Assembly (NCBI GenBank): GCA_964017045.1
Contig: OZ024794.1
Coordinates: forward strand, 22,797,359 to 22,861,358
DNA length: 64,000 nucleotides
Direction: 5' to 3'
Source of the DNA: Omphiscola glabra
Lineage: Eukaryota > Mollusca > Gastropoda > Lymnaeidae
Shown here: one piece after another, positions 23,518 to 34,920 of the stretch
Numbering within the stretch: the stretch's first letter is position 1
How the letters are laid out: every line of letters starts with the position of its first letter
Program-made: the position numbers and the translations under genes
The notes under the pieces: model-generated
What the model saw: the letters and a program-made list of their open reading frames with translations, nothing else
The model's database searches: none
Told to the model about the DNA's origin: nothing

Positions 23518-23894
23518 CAGGGACTTCATTTGGGTAGGGCAGGGGGCATTTGCACTTCACCCCCCCTCCTTGAATGGGCAGGTTTTATTTAAATTAATAT
23601 GTACTGTGGCTCCTCCAGTAATAAACAACTTAATGAGCCGACCAAGTTTTGGTTCTCCCCCCCCCCCTTTTGAATGGGCAGGTTTTATTTAAATTACAAT
23701 GTACCGTGGCTCCTCCAGTAATAAACAACTTAATGAGCCGACCAAGTTTTGGTTCCCCCCCCCCTTGAATGGGCAGGTTTTATTTAAATTAATATGTACT
23801 GTGGCTCCTCCAGTAATAAACAACTTAATGAGCCGACCAAGTTTTGGTTTCCCCCCCCCCCCCACCCTGAAAAAATCCCTGAAATGACGCCCCT
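23518..23894. mobile_element. hAT MITE with a triplicated core
   Basis: Starts CAGGGACTTCATTTGGG and ends GAAATGACGCCCCT. Between them, a unit of about 98-110 bp running from TTGAATGGGCAGGTTTTATT to GAGCCGACCAAGTTTTGG is present three times in tandem, separated by poly-C runs. Single-core copies of the family are at 9239 and 62569. Confidence 0.75.
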
Positions 23895-24518
23895 TTTTTA
23901 AAACAAAAATTATTTCTCCTCATTTTGTAACATTTATGATACATAAAGGGAAGTAATTATACTAATAAATGAATGGTAGATGTAACAAAGTTGTCTCTCC
24001 CAGATTAAAATGTTTAAAAACGTCCCCTAGGCCTAGAGACATTCAACGGCAAAAATAGGTAAATCGAAGATTGACCAAACTTTGTAAGATGAACATTAAT
24101 GATGTGATAAGCTTGCCTGCTACATTTCAGCTTCTTAGGACGTGGAGAAGTTGATTTTTAAAAAATTACATTTTAAAAACAAACTTATAACCGGTGTGTC
24201 AAGTGGAATAGAAGTGGGTCAAATATGAGATTTTGTGAAATTGGGTCACGGCGAATTATATACTTCATATGTCGTCTAGGGGGAATAGGATGGTTGGCCT
24301 AGCTGTCATAATACCTCACGGTTGTATACGTCAATATTAAGTGTATCTATTCTGTTTTTTGGCTTTGGATGGTGGCTTTTTAATTACAAAATAATATAAA
24401 GCTAATGCACAAAAGTTGCCCGAATGACCATGAAACGTCTTGTTGAATACCTATTTTTTTCGCCCCTCTGAAGAAATAGGTGTTTTTTTTAAAGTTTTTT
24501 TTTTTTTTTAATCAACAG

Positions 24519-24563
24519 GTTAGAGTCCCAGGAGACACAAGGAGACATATTTACATCTCCATG
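24519..24563 (+). CDS. Candidate 45-nt cassette exon, plus strand
   Basis: A long T tract and AATCAACAG acceptor, then 45 nt, then a strong ATG|GTGAGT donor. Open in two frames (VRVPGDTRRHIYISM or LESQETQGDIFTSP) and divisible by three, as expected of a cassette exon. No partner exon on this strand is certain. Confidence 0.3.
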
Positions 24564-24847
24564 GTGAGTACATGATTACTATATATTGTGACGTCATGGT
24601 GCAGAAAATGTCGACGGAAACAAGACATTAGTCAACAGCACCAATGAATGTCATTAAATCTATTTAAGATACATGGGTTGTATCGATTTTATTTCTTTAT
24701 TTATACGTTTTCAGAAAAAACACAAAGGATAGTGTGAACTTTGACGAGACTGGCGCGTGACCAAATGGGATGAATTTGCCCCGCGATGGTTTCAATTCTC
24801 CTTGACCTTGTTGTGGATATCTTATATTAAGGCTTTCCATACGTACC

Positions 24848-24949
24848 GGGTTGACTGGGTTGACTGGGTTGACTGGGTTGACTGGGTTGACTGGGTTGAC
24901 TGAGTTGACTGGGTTGACTGGGTTGACTGGGTTGACTGGGTTGACTGGG
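24848..24949. repeat. Minisatellite, 9-bp unit (GGGTTGACT), about 11 copies
   Basis: Near-perfect GGGTTGACT copies with one A substitution at about 24902. Ser-Gln-Pro or Ser-Thr-Gln frames here are repeat artefacts. Confidence 0.96.
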
Positions 24950-25712
24950 ATCGTCCCGGCTGAGCAACCATGCCCCGGTTTTTTTTTCCTTTAATCTTGT
25001 CCAAGTTTCAACCTCAGTTCGGTCTATATTAGATAGTGTCGTCAACTTGGTCGGTATTCCATATTTGATGTAACTAAGATTTTTAAATTCTTACATTGCA
25101 CAACTTGCGTGGAATAAGTCAAGGTGCATGTTGAAATTTGAGGTCTCTTTGGATATGAGGCCTGGACTCAATGTTCCGCTTGCAGCCAATTCCCTCCTCC
25201 CCCCCCCCTACCAATGAGAAGATATTATTAATATACTAGAATGTACAGTCAGTAATCTGCTCGGGACTAACATAAATTACCATTTCTGAGCCTTTCAGAG
25301 ATCTTGGACAAAAAGAATAAAGAAAATTCTATAAAAGAATATTCAAGTGAGAAGAAGAACAACATGAATATGGTGCTCTCCGCCAAATACCCAGTCCAAG
25401 TGATTTAGCTTTTTCAGATCCTTGTGTGACAATCAGTGACGTACGTTGATGCCGCCCGGTGCCAACTCCCAAAACTAGGATCACTCACACCCCCTCACTC
25501 CCACACACACACATTTTCTAATGCTTTCTATAAAGTTGATACGCCACTACCGATATCTACTCCTTTGGGTCCGAGTTTAAACCCTTAAATTATGGTATTC
25601 CCCCTTCCTTGCCCCCTCTTCCCTTCCCCCTTTCCTGCCCCTTCCCTTCTCCCCCCCCCCCTCCTCTCCCAACCATGGCTGTACATGCAAAGAGCAAAGA
25701 ACATTAACTTAC

Positions 25713-25820
25713 CGGACTACATCCACTGAGAGAAGAGATGTACTGGAAACTTTCTCCCAAGTCTGCAGACATTCGCTTGTGTCGACTAGCGTGGCGCTGT
25801 TTACTTTTACCAACCGGCAT
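25713..25820 (-). CDS. Candidate first coding exon (ATG), unknown gene
   Basis: On the minus strand an ATG in GACAAGATGC context opens 36 codons, MPVGKSKQRHASRHKRMSAD then LGESFQYISSLSGCSP, and ends at CCG|GTAAGTTA, a near-perfect donor in phase 0. The short basic then Ser-rich leader looks like an alternative N-terminus. The phase matches the candidate exon at 8406-8498, more than 17 kb downstream. Upstream sequence could be 5' UTR. No protein family is recognised. Confidence 0.45.
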
Positions 25821-26376
25821 CTTGTCAACGTTTAGTTTGTCTCCGTTCTTTGTTTATTTGGTGATGCTTGTATCCTTGTCATATGACAACGCCAAGCGGT
25901 TGCTATGGATTTAACACACAGCTGACTGAACGTAATCAAAGGGCAGGTAACTTCCATAGTTATCACACCATGCCTTTTGTTGTTTCTCTTGCATCTCGTC
26001 AAGCAACACTGTTAATTTTTATGATTAAATATGACAGCTTCCGCTCCAGTGAAATACATACACAAACATATCAATATGGCATGTTTTAAAGTTGCGATTT
26101 TTCATTTAAACTTGTTTGAAGGATCACTGAAATGAAAAGATAGTTGTACGGATTTTTATATCGCAAAAGAAAAGATGAGAGGCTTAGCAGCAATACTTAC
26201 GCCTAACATGTGTGTTATTGTTGTCAAGGCACATCATGTGAGATTTTTTTTTTTGAAACTTACGTTCCGTTCTTTGGTGCTTACGTTATCCGTGAGAACC
26301 TATCCAAACAGCACGCAATTATCCACAGCTTAACATCGTGGATTCAATTCTAGTTCTAGTCAGAATTCAGCAATGG

Positions 26377-26377
<1 letters not shown>
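25821..26377. other. Possible 5' flank of the candidate minus-strand gene
   Basis: No coding region. Contains minus-strand donor-like CTTAC motifs near 26199 and 26258, which could mark non-coding first exons, but nothing decisive. Confidence 0.25.

Positions 26378-26378
<1 letters not shown>

Positions 26379-26441
<63 letters not shown>
26379..26441. repeat. TA microsatellite, about 31 repeats
   Basis: Uninterrupted TA dinucleotides. Tyr/Ile-repeat frames across it are artefacts. Confidence 0.98.
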
Positions 26442-26445
<4 letters not shown>

Positions 26446-27103
26446 TGTTTATATTATATAACTTCAAATTATCCCTGCCTAGAGAAAAGTATATCCTGCT
26501 TTTCAGTCGGCACTTTTGATTTTCTACTGTTTTGTCTTTCCGAATGTTTTCTACATAAATTAATTCATATTCACTTCTGTGGACGAACATGCATCAAAAC
26601 TTCCTGGCCTTTAAGTTCAAGCGTACCTTACTTTTCGTTACCCACTTTCACAGAAAAATTTCCATTTTTTACGGTAGCTCTCCATTCTTTTGGTTAAATT
26701 TTGCAACCTGCAACTTGCAGCATTTTCAAATGGAAAATAAATTCAATTATTTTCTTTGCTGTATTGTTCAAAAATATTAAAATTTAAAAAAGAACACAGG
26801 CATTTATCGTGTGTCTTCTTAGCGCCCCCCACCCCTTTTTGTTTTCTTTCAGCCCCGCTCTTATAATTTCCCTTTCCCAGTTCATTGTGTCCCGACCCAT
26901 CTTTGCGTCCCGTGTCTGTGTCCCTATCTGTCAGCTCGTCGTGAGGTATAAAAGAAAATGGTGACAAATTAAATAATGCCAGTGTCCGCCTTAAGGCAAT
27001 GTGTCACCACGATGACAAGTTTATTCGCCGTTTACCTGGACCAAAGGTTAAATCTCCTTCCGCCCGAGTTTAGCCTGCCTACTACACAAGTAAGAACGTC
27101 TGA
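26442..27103. other. No gene called; TATA-like motif near 26946
   Basis: A plus-strand GGTATAAAAG at about 26945 precedes an ATG at 26976 and a 39-codon frame ending at CAA|GTAAGA, but the spacing leaves no leader and nothing downstream supports a gene. Confidence 0.3.
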
Positions 27104-27330
27104 TTCAGCCCCCCTACCATCTGACTCGGCCCCCTACCATCTGAATCTGCTCTCTACTATCTAATTCAGCCCCAATACCATCTGATCCTGCCCCCTACCA
27201 TTTGATCCTGCCCCCCTACCATCTGATCCTGCCCCCTACCATCTGACCCGGCCCCAACCATCTGACCCGGCCCCCTACCAACTGTCTAGGCCCCCTACGA
27301 TCTGATTCAGCCCCCTTACAATCTGACCCG
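27104..27330. repeat. Degenerate minisatellite, about 20-bp unit
   Basis: About eleven imperfect copies of CCCCCTACCATCTGATCCTG. Confidence 0.85.
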
Positions 27331-29098
27331 AGTCGATGGCTAAATAATGCATCTCGACCACAATGTGGCCGTTTTCAAGTGTTTTTCCAATGAAACTGGA
27401 ACTTTGGGCTACTCCCAAGTGTACCCACTTAAGGAAAACATTGCCTAACAGGCTTAAGTTACATGTCTTATACTCACCTGGACAACACTGCCTAACAGGC
27501 CTAAGTTACATGTCATATCCTCACCTTTCTATCCATCCAGCTTATTGCATTATCTAACACGACATAATGCTGCGTGTTTCTTTCCTATGTTCGTTTAGTA
27601 AAACATTACATTTTCAAAGTTTATTCACATTAATTTTAAAGATTTGAGAACCCTTTTCCCTCAGATGTGTGGTTTGTCAACTTACGTATCTGAAATATGC
27701 AGGGGCGGATTTCCCAAAGGGTCAACAGCAGTCACGAGGCGTATACACAGATGAAATAACAAGCAAATATTTTAGTATTTTCAGCAGTTTTTTCCCAGAT
27801 GCCACATGGAATGCTTCAGTGGTGTAGATTTGAACTAAAAATATATGTTTCAGCTTATAAAGATGGTACTGTTACAGATCATTTTTCAAATATAAACTAT
27901 TTTGTATAATTAAATTGGAAATTACGAATACAAATTTTGACACGGCCAAGAATTATCTAATTATGTGATTTTGCCTTTGTTGCAGGAATGTGTAAATCCG
28001 GCTCTGGAAAAAAGATTTAATATTATAAGGCTCGGAGAACGCACCCGAACGGCTTACCGGTCATGGTGATACCGGCACCTTATTTTTTCGACAGATTTTC
28101 CAAGTAACTTTTGACAATTTTATTTTTGGTCCACACGTACTTGAATCGCGCTGTACAGCGTAGCAGGTCGCGGAAAATCATTAAACGGTGCACATCTGCT
28201 GCTTCGTGGAAAGGGGAGTATTACGGACCGTTATAATTGGAGAATTTAATCTCTTAATTTTAGACTATGGCTCGTTCTAGAAACAGTCCATAATAAAGGA
28301 CGATACCAACGTTTAAAAATTATAACAAATAAAACGACAATCAAGGCCAGAGCTAATTACAATTAGTAACTTTTTAATTTGTGAACTTCAATTAAATAAT
28401 AACAGCAAGAGAAATATGATTGAAATTATAAACTTACAGATTTGCTGGTACCGGTACTATATATAAAATTAAAAATACAATGAGCACAAAATTGTATGAG
28501 AAAATAGAAAACTCTACACACAACAAAGTATGACACAGCATATCTCGTGATCAAAACAAAATCTCTCTCTCTCTCTCTATCGGTCAGCCCTTTTTATAGG
28601 CATTTCCTACTAATGTCTAGAACCGTCTAATGCATTGTTTTGCTTTCCCGTTTTATCCAGATCCTTCTATACGGTTCTGAATAAGAAGCTTTTTGTCAAC
28701 AAGGGAAAGTTTTTGTTAGCCACACTTCAAAGGCGGTCACGAGAGTTCACGAGGGGTCATGCACGTGGAAGGTGGGCTATGCGTATAACAAAACACATCA
28801 TCCCTCATAACAGGGAGGCAAAGAGTTTAGTTCGCCCCGGGTGCCACTAACCCTAGCTACACCACTGCGTGTGAACGGTAAATAATTTCTTTATTTAAAA
28901 ATAATATTTATGGGCAAATGTAGAAAATTGATAATTAACCACGCGTCCTGCTATTTACAAAGACCCTAATATTAACAGACGCAAGGACATAACACACGTA
29001 AATAATGACCGCCTGTTGATATTTATAGATCTGATCTTCAGAAGCAAAGTCAGACTTCAAATTTTAATAACCTATGATTTTAAAAAATAATAATTTAA
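27331..29098. other. No gene recognised
   Basis: Includes a short duplication near 27440-27520 (GCCTAACAGGC, AAGTTACATGTC), a short CT repeat at 28561-28579, and a hAT-like right end at about 28850-28867 (CTAGCTACACCACTG). Otherwise AT-rich and non-coding. Confidence 0.4.
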
Positions 29099-29258
29099 AG
29101 GGTCATCCATAAATGGCGTCACGCTATTTTGGTCGATTTCGGACCCTTCCTGCTCCATCGTCGTCACAAATTTGTTTAAATAATTAAAACTTTAGTCACC
29201 CTCATAATACTGGTGAACCCCCACCCCAGATGCGTGACATCATAATGGATGAACTCTA
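29099..29258. mobile_element. MITE with GGGTCATCCAT ends
   Basis: Ends GGGTCATCCATAAATGGCGT and the inverse of GAGTTCATCCATTATGATGT are inverted repeats over about 25 bp. Flanking TAAA on both sides could be a short target duplication. Superfamily not assigned. Confidence 0.55.
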
Positions 29259-30083
29259 AAATATGAACAATGTGTGAGTACCGGTACCGGAACCATTTTT
29301 TTAAAAACAAATTTTTTAAAAAATTTAAAAGCCACTATTAATGGGGTCATATACTTTTTAAAGTTTATTTCATTTAAATCTTACAAAGTGTTCAGCACGA
29401 GAATGCCATGGATCCGAGATAATTATTTGTTTTACAAAAGCAGGTTGACAAAGTGGGTAGGCTACGTTGACATCATTTAACTTTGTAATTTCCTGAAATA
29501 AAAATATTTGAAATGTCACTTACAAATCAATTAATCTTCTTTTTTGATGTACTATATCGTATTTCCTGGTTGTGGCAGGCAATTGGGGTTTTTAAAGGAA
29601 AATCAAAGATGGCTGAAGGCACCGGGTGAGATGTTGTTTCAATGAACAAGTTAAAGATTGTAAAATATTTTCTAATGAACATTTAAAAATCCTTCAATTA
29701 ATAATTAATTCCTTCAATTCATCCGTATTACCACACACCTTACAATGTTATCAGAATTTCAGTACGAAAGATTATTCGATCGAATATTGGTTCAACCAAA
29801 AGTTTTTTCAAAGTGAAAAAATTGAAATAAAAAGTGTATGTTTCCCCGATTTCCCTTAAGACATGTTTTTTACAATTAATAAATAAATCTCCATTTAACA
29901 AATTTCATTTTGAACAAATTTCCAAAAATGTATTAATTATTTTGATGACGTTCTGTGACGCGAGGGTCGCGTGGGTACAATCCAGCAGAGACGAGTATTA
30001 CTTGTAGTTGAAGGTTGTAGACTAATGTAGATGGCTCGAGTGAGGACGCGTGTACCATTATCGGCCGGTGGGAGGGGGCTTAC

Positions 30084-30162
30084 CGAACGTGGTGTCGCGT
30101 TAAAAGCGGACGCCTGCTTTAACCGACTGTGAAGGTCTTCGCTATGCAGACTCAGGCTGACA
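30084..30162 (-). CDS. Candidate internal exon, unknown gene
   Basis: The minus strand shows a long pyrimidine tract with CTCTCTTCCAG acceptor, 79 nt, and a TCG|GTAAGC donor. Only one frame is open: VSLSLHSEDLHSRLKQASAF then NATPRS. It needs a phase-2 upstream exon and leaves phase 0, which fits 8406-8498. Local GC content is higher than in the flanks. Identity unknown; it may be an alternative 5' exon of the same gene as 25713. Confidence 0.4.
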
Positions 30163-30453
30163 CTGGAAGAGAGGAACACGCGGGGTCAGCGTTACAGGGT
30201 GGCGAACCACGACCTACGAGAACTCTAGTGGGTCATGGGCGAACGGGGTGACCACCCAAGACCCCATGCTTATATTATAAAAGTGTTATAAGACTGTCAG
30301 AATGAGTAGCTTTTTAAAAGAACCCTGTCTGGTCATGCCTTTATTTTGAGTGGCAGCTATCACAACAGTGGGGATAGATCTAAATTTATTTTAACTTTTC
30401 ATCCCATAATCTTAAAACTCGTTCTCTGGTTCTGAGAAAACCACTCAGTTCTT

Positions 30454-30982
30454 ATGGCAGACCCTGTTACCAATGATATTTTCAGAAAACCTCCTCTTTT
30501 CGCTTTCCGGAGGGACAAGAGTCTTATGGACAAGCTAGTTAGAATTAGAAGCCACCTCCCGGCTATTAAATCACATAAAGGCACCAAATGTTTCAACGGT
30601 ACCCGCTGTAACACATGTCCCTACGTGATTGAAGTTGACAAAATCACTTTCCCTCTGGAAATATTCAGAATAAAAGTTGGCTTTACCTGCACAAATCGCA
30701 ACGTGATTTACACCATCATTTGTAAAAAGTGCGGTAAATTATATGTAGGAGAGACAGGCCTTGGAGAACGGTTTAGAGAACACCTCTATGACATAAAATA
30801 AATAAGCCTTTTGTCCTGTCTCTAAACATTTCAATATTACTAACCATGATGGAATTTTAGACATCGCAGCTACTGGTATACTGGATACAAGTATCACCGG
30901 AAAGGATTTATATGGAAAATAAATTAATAAAAAGATTTGGTACGTTGACTCCATACGATATAAACAAAATCCACAATTTAAC
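30454..30982 (+). pseudogene. Penelope-like GIY-YIG endonuclease domain, frameshifted
   Basis: Open for 115 codons (FRKPPLFAFRRDKSLMDKLV, then a Cys-rich linker CFNGTRCNTC, then VIYTIICKKCGKLYVGETG and ERFREHLYDI), followed by a stop. The remaining pieces, HFNITNHDGILDI and NKLIKRFGTLTPYDINKI, sit in shifted frames. The FRR-KNL-like block, CxxC linker and YVGET..R...H order are those of Penelope-like elements. It is disrupted by at least two frameshifts and is inactive. Confidence 0.88.
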
Positions 30983-31173
30983 GTAGCTGCAATGTCTTTT
31001 TCCTGTTTGGTTTTTTACATTTTACTTCTAATCCCTTCCTTTCTTTTTTACTTTGTTTTTGTCTGGGTTTTGCGCCTACTCGTATTCTTTTCAATTTTAG
31101 GTAGGATACGTGTATATATATATATATATTATATAAATTTAATGTATTCTTATTTAAATGTTTTGTTATTATA

Positions 31174-31200
31174 CTGATGAACGCATTTGCGGAAACGTTT
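31174..31200 (+). ncRNA. Degenerate hammerhead-ribozyme-like core
   Basis: CTGATGA, a four-pair hairpin CGCA-TT-TGCG and GAAACGTTT follow in the order of a hammerhead core with minimal stem III, as known from Penelope-like elements. One extra A precedes stem II and stem I pairing is weak, so it is probably an inactive relic. Confidence 0.45.
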
Positions 31201-31618
31201 ACTTGTGTATTAGATTATGTAAAATTATTATTCAAGCTAAAAAATATATTGTTTTATTTACACAAATTGTTCGTGTCTAATTAATTTATAATATTATAAC
31301 TTATAACTTCTTAATAAAGTTAGGTCTTACATATACATAGTTCGTAAGTTCCAGTCAACAGAATGTTTGGATGTAAAGATAATCAATTGAAGATGCTTGT
31401 CTTTCCAACTACGAGCTGGGGATTTTTGAATGTCTGCTTGCCATGGTCATATAGTATGACGCCCTGTTAACTATCAACACTGCCAGCGCGAGCTTGCAGA
31501 TGCAGACCTCGGCTATGCAATTTAATGTAGCCTGTAGCCATTACCAACAGATGCAGAGCAGAAAGATTTGCACTAGTTGTGACCACCGCAAATGTAATTG
31601 CCTCAGAACTGAACAACG

Positions 31619-31803
31619 CAGTGGCGTAGCGAGCTTAACTCGCGCCCGGGGCACAATACCTTTTTAGCGCCCCCCAATACCTTTTTAGCGCCCCCCCTAT
31701 TCGAAAACCATACAATATTATAGTAAAATATACCATTTGGCGCCCCTTTGTGATTAGCGCCCGGGGAATGATGCCCCCTTGCGCCCCCCCCCCCCTCACT
31801 ACG
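31619..31803. mobile_element. hAT MITE, CAGTGGCGTAG family, copy C (truncated)
   Basis: The left end CAGTGGCGTAGCGAGCTTAA is intact; an internal segment (AATACCTTTTTAGCGCCCCC) is duplicated. The right end breaks off after CTCACTACG, missing the last bases and the target duplication. Confidence 0.8.
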
Positions 31804-32660
31804 AGCCAATTTTCAAAGAAGACCATAATAGGTGAAGAAAGTGACGGTTTGAGAATGAATCTAGAGACACAACAGACGCCTGGAGAAACTTTGTGAGGGT
31901 AGAGTATTTCTTGTGGTTAGTAGAACGGACGTCGGGGTCCTTGGAGAAACGTTTCTAACAACTCTACGTTGACATTTGTGGCTTTCATGTTATTGAACAA
32001 CTCTGTACCGTGACTCTGGATAATTTAAGCTAAACTAATGTAGTGCAATGGGTGAGCTGAAGGTTTTGAGAGAAACGAGATCATGAGAAACAACTTGTCA
32101 ATTTCTTCAAGTACTTTGTTCATTTGGCAGATTTTTTTCCCCGAATACCGCGATCGTGCGCAAAATAATGTTGACAGTGCCGTGTGCATAAAGATGTTTT
32201 TCGTTTAATACCTCCCTTTCAATAGAATGGATTTTCAACGTAGTCATTTAAATACATGGTAACCGCCCTTGACTATGAAGAACTATTTTTTTCCCTGTTT
32301 AAATTAGCTTCCCGATTTAGTCAGAATTTATATTTTTACATTATGCAGTCTCCTTAAACTTAAAAGCGTATAGCTCATTCAGCTTTAGTTGAATAGCAAA
32401 AAAAAGCGTAGTTCTGCTTAGGGCAATTCAAATGTTAGTGGGGTTTTTAAAGGGACAATTTCGGAAAGTTAATACTAATACACATATGAAAAAGATCCTG
32501 TATGACTAAGGCGTATCATAATATCGGGTTGACCAGCGTATATAACGCCGAAGGCCCGGCAAAATCTAACTTGGCCAAGGCCACGTACCCCCCTAGCGTC
32601 GCCACTGGGTCACGTGGAGACAACAAAAACAACGCTGGATATATATACGGACAAGAAAAC
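31804..32660. other. No gene recognised
   Basis: Non-coding. A CAGTGGCGACGC-like inverse motif near 32596-32610 may be an eroded hAT end. Confidence 0.35.
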
Positions 32661-32679
32661 ATGACGGATTTGTGAGTAG

Positions 32680-32912
32680 AAAGAAAGTCTTTAATGAAAA
32701 CGCTTTCGAGGCTCTGTATGTAAGTTATCTCTGTATGTAAGTTATCTTTGTATGTAAATTATCTTTGTATGTACGTTATCTTTGTAAGTAAGTTATCTTG
32801 TAAGGTAAAATTTAAGAAAGTCTTTAATGAAAACGCTTTCGAGGCTCTGTATGTAAGTTATCTCTGTATGTAAGTTATCTCTGTATGTAAGTTATCTTGT
32901 AAGGTAAAGTTT
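32680..32912. repeat. Nested tandem repeat (17 bp within about 130 bp)
   Basis: TCTGTATGTAAGTTATC is repeated five and then four times, and each run is preceded by the same AAGAAAGTCTTTAATGAAAA CGCTTTCGAGG leader (32684 and 32814). A higher-order duplication is therefore present. Confidence 0.9.
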
Positions 32913-32939
32913 ACCTGACATTAGACTTCCTGAAACGAT

Positions 32940-33041
32940 TTATTCAAATTCGTCATCGGAAGTGGTTTTAAGAGATTCAATTATTTCATCCGTTTCTGTT
33001 TCGAAGTTGGCATTCGTCATTACGATTACAGTATTTACAGG
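32940..33041 (-). other. Possible C-terminal coding fragment, unknown
   Basis: On the minus strand PVNTVIVMTNANFETETDEI then IESLKTTSDDEFE ends at a TAA. The acidic end and adjacent repeats suggest a transposase or retroelement C-terminus, but no catalytic motif is visible and the upstream frame is closed. Confidence 0.25.
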
Positions 33042-33440
33042 CTGACTTTCGATTTTTTTAAATTAAAAAAACAAAAATGTTTTGAGTTTTATCATTAACA
33101 TTTTTTTCTAGCATTGTACTTTGCATGACCTTTCTTTTGACGTGATGTGTGAGCTTGTTCATCTGGAGGCTTAACTTATATATCTTTAACTACATGGAAT
33201 GTAGGAAGTGCTCTAGCTAGAGTTTGTGACACTCGGAGCTGTCCTTGACTTAGACGCCCGCCATTCACGAAACCCACAGATACACAGAAAGTACATATAA
33301 TTAAGCCATATTATATAATATATACGGTGAGGCCATAATCCTATAACAAAAAATCAGCAACAAAAATGGTGTACAGGTCAACGGCAGGACTAATGACGTA
33401 ACTTGCGGCGATGTAACAAAGAAATAAATCCAAGAGTAGT

Positions 33441-33799
33441 CATAATCATTTTGTCATCCAATGTCATAATCATTTTGTCATCCGATGTCATAATCATTTT
33501 GTCATCCAATGTCATAATCATTTTGTCATCCAATGTCATAATCATTTTGTCATCCAATGTCATAATCATCTTGTCATCCAATGTCATAATCATCTTGTCA
33601 TCCAATGTCATAATCATTTTGTCATCCAATGTCATAATCATTTTGTCATCCAATGTCATAATCATTTTGTCATCCAATGTCATAGTCATTTTGTCATCCA
33701 ATGTCATAATCATTTTGTCATCCAATGTCATAATCATTTTGTCATCCAATGTCATAATCATTTTGTCATCCAATGTCATAATCATTTTGTCATCCAATT
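33441..33799. repeat. Minisatellite, 24-bp unit, 15 copies, open on both strands
   Basis: Fifteen copies of CATAATCATTTTGTCATCCA plus ATGT with only a few substitutions. As 24 is divisible by three, long frames appear on both strands; no start, splice or composition evidence supports a gene. Confidence 0.96.
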
Positions 33800-34920
33800 C
33801 AAAACTCACCAGATCTACATCTTTATTATGAGCTTGGTAGCTACGAATGTCTTAGAAAGCGAGAACCGTTGTCTACACGATCTTACACAAGTTGCAAATG
33901 GAAGGCATAATGAAAAGGAAATTATCATTTCAGAGCAGGGCCGTGCAAATGAAAGGACGCACCCGGGACAAAATCTGACCCCACTTCATCAATAAATGAA
34001 ATATATAATAGGCCTATATTATTGTATTTATGTATGGATAATTGATCATTTTAGCGCCCCCCTCCCTTGTTGGTGACCGGAGTGACTGCCCCATTTGCAC
34101 GGCACTGTCCCATTTGCAGGGCACTGCCCACGAGTGTGTGGACCCCAGTCACTGGTATCCGTGTGTGTGAGTCCACTGATTACTGAACTCACACCACTGG
34201 TACTCACTGCTAGTAAGTCTTCAGTTTAGACGAGTATGTTACTAAGAGATGTTCAAAAAATGAACAAAGTTGATTATATAAATATATGTCCTGTTTGTAT
34301 CAGGTAATGATTACTTAAGGTAATAAGTCTGACCGTATTGTTATAATAAAATTAAATGGTTATCATTATATAACAAGTATAATGAGTTCATGGTGTCTGG
34401 GTATTAGAGTACGTAGTAAGGTAAAAGATCTTGTTATAAGTATAATATAATAATATTAAGCACTCATGTAGATATCTCGTTATTAACCTGTTGTTTCCCG
34501 AAGTAAGAGACAGCCTCATTTTGTGACCTCCCGTCTCAAATTGATTGCAGACGACGTATAACAACCTCGAGAGACAACAGCTTGTCAGAAATGATGGCTC
34601 ATTTAAATAACGACCTCCATAAGATTAAGTGCGTTACCCGGTACTCTAGAAAATGTTGACATACTGGAGAAGTACAAACATAAATGCTAGGTATAGGGTG
34701 ACTACTACTATATGTATTACCAACAGTAGTACACGTTCTTGTGTCATCAATACTGTAGTATGCCAAGAGACTTGCATTTATTGGATCCCTAATGCTCTAG
34801 TACGCCAAGAGATGTGCATTTATTCAAACCCTTTTAGCCCAGTTGTTAATATTCATGTTTTGTCTATATATTTTATATCAACGTTTCTAGTGTTAGAACA
34901 TTAAGTCATAACATTGAGGT
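33800..34920. other. No gene recognised
   Basis: AT-rich, with small local duplications (for example the CACTGGTA blocks near 34150-34210 and a GCATTTATT duplication near 34770-34820). Confidence 0.4.

Larger units (their letters stand above)
30430..31290 (+). mobile_element. Penelope-like retroelement fragment
   Basis: Contains the C-terminal GIY-YIG endonuclease region followed by a non-coding 3' part. The 3' part (about 31100-31290) is related to 42490-42800 and includes a hammerhead-like core. The 5' reverse transcriptase is missing. Confidence 0.8.

Noticed and set aside
24822..25045. Ser-Gln-Pro and Ser-Thr-Gln repeat proteins on the minus strand
   Set aside because: They are translations of the 9-bp GGGTTGACT array, with no splice or start support.
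26338..26697. 119-codon plus-strand frame with Tyr/Ile repeat
   Set aside because: It spans a TA microsatellite, and the rest has no recognisable domain.
26945..27091. TATA box plus ATG exon on the plus strand
   Set aside because: The ATG is only about 25 bp from the TATA motif and the donor opens into a minisatellite; no downstream exon is seen.
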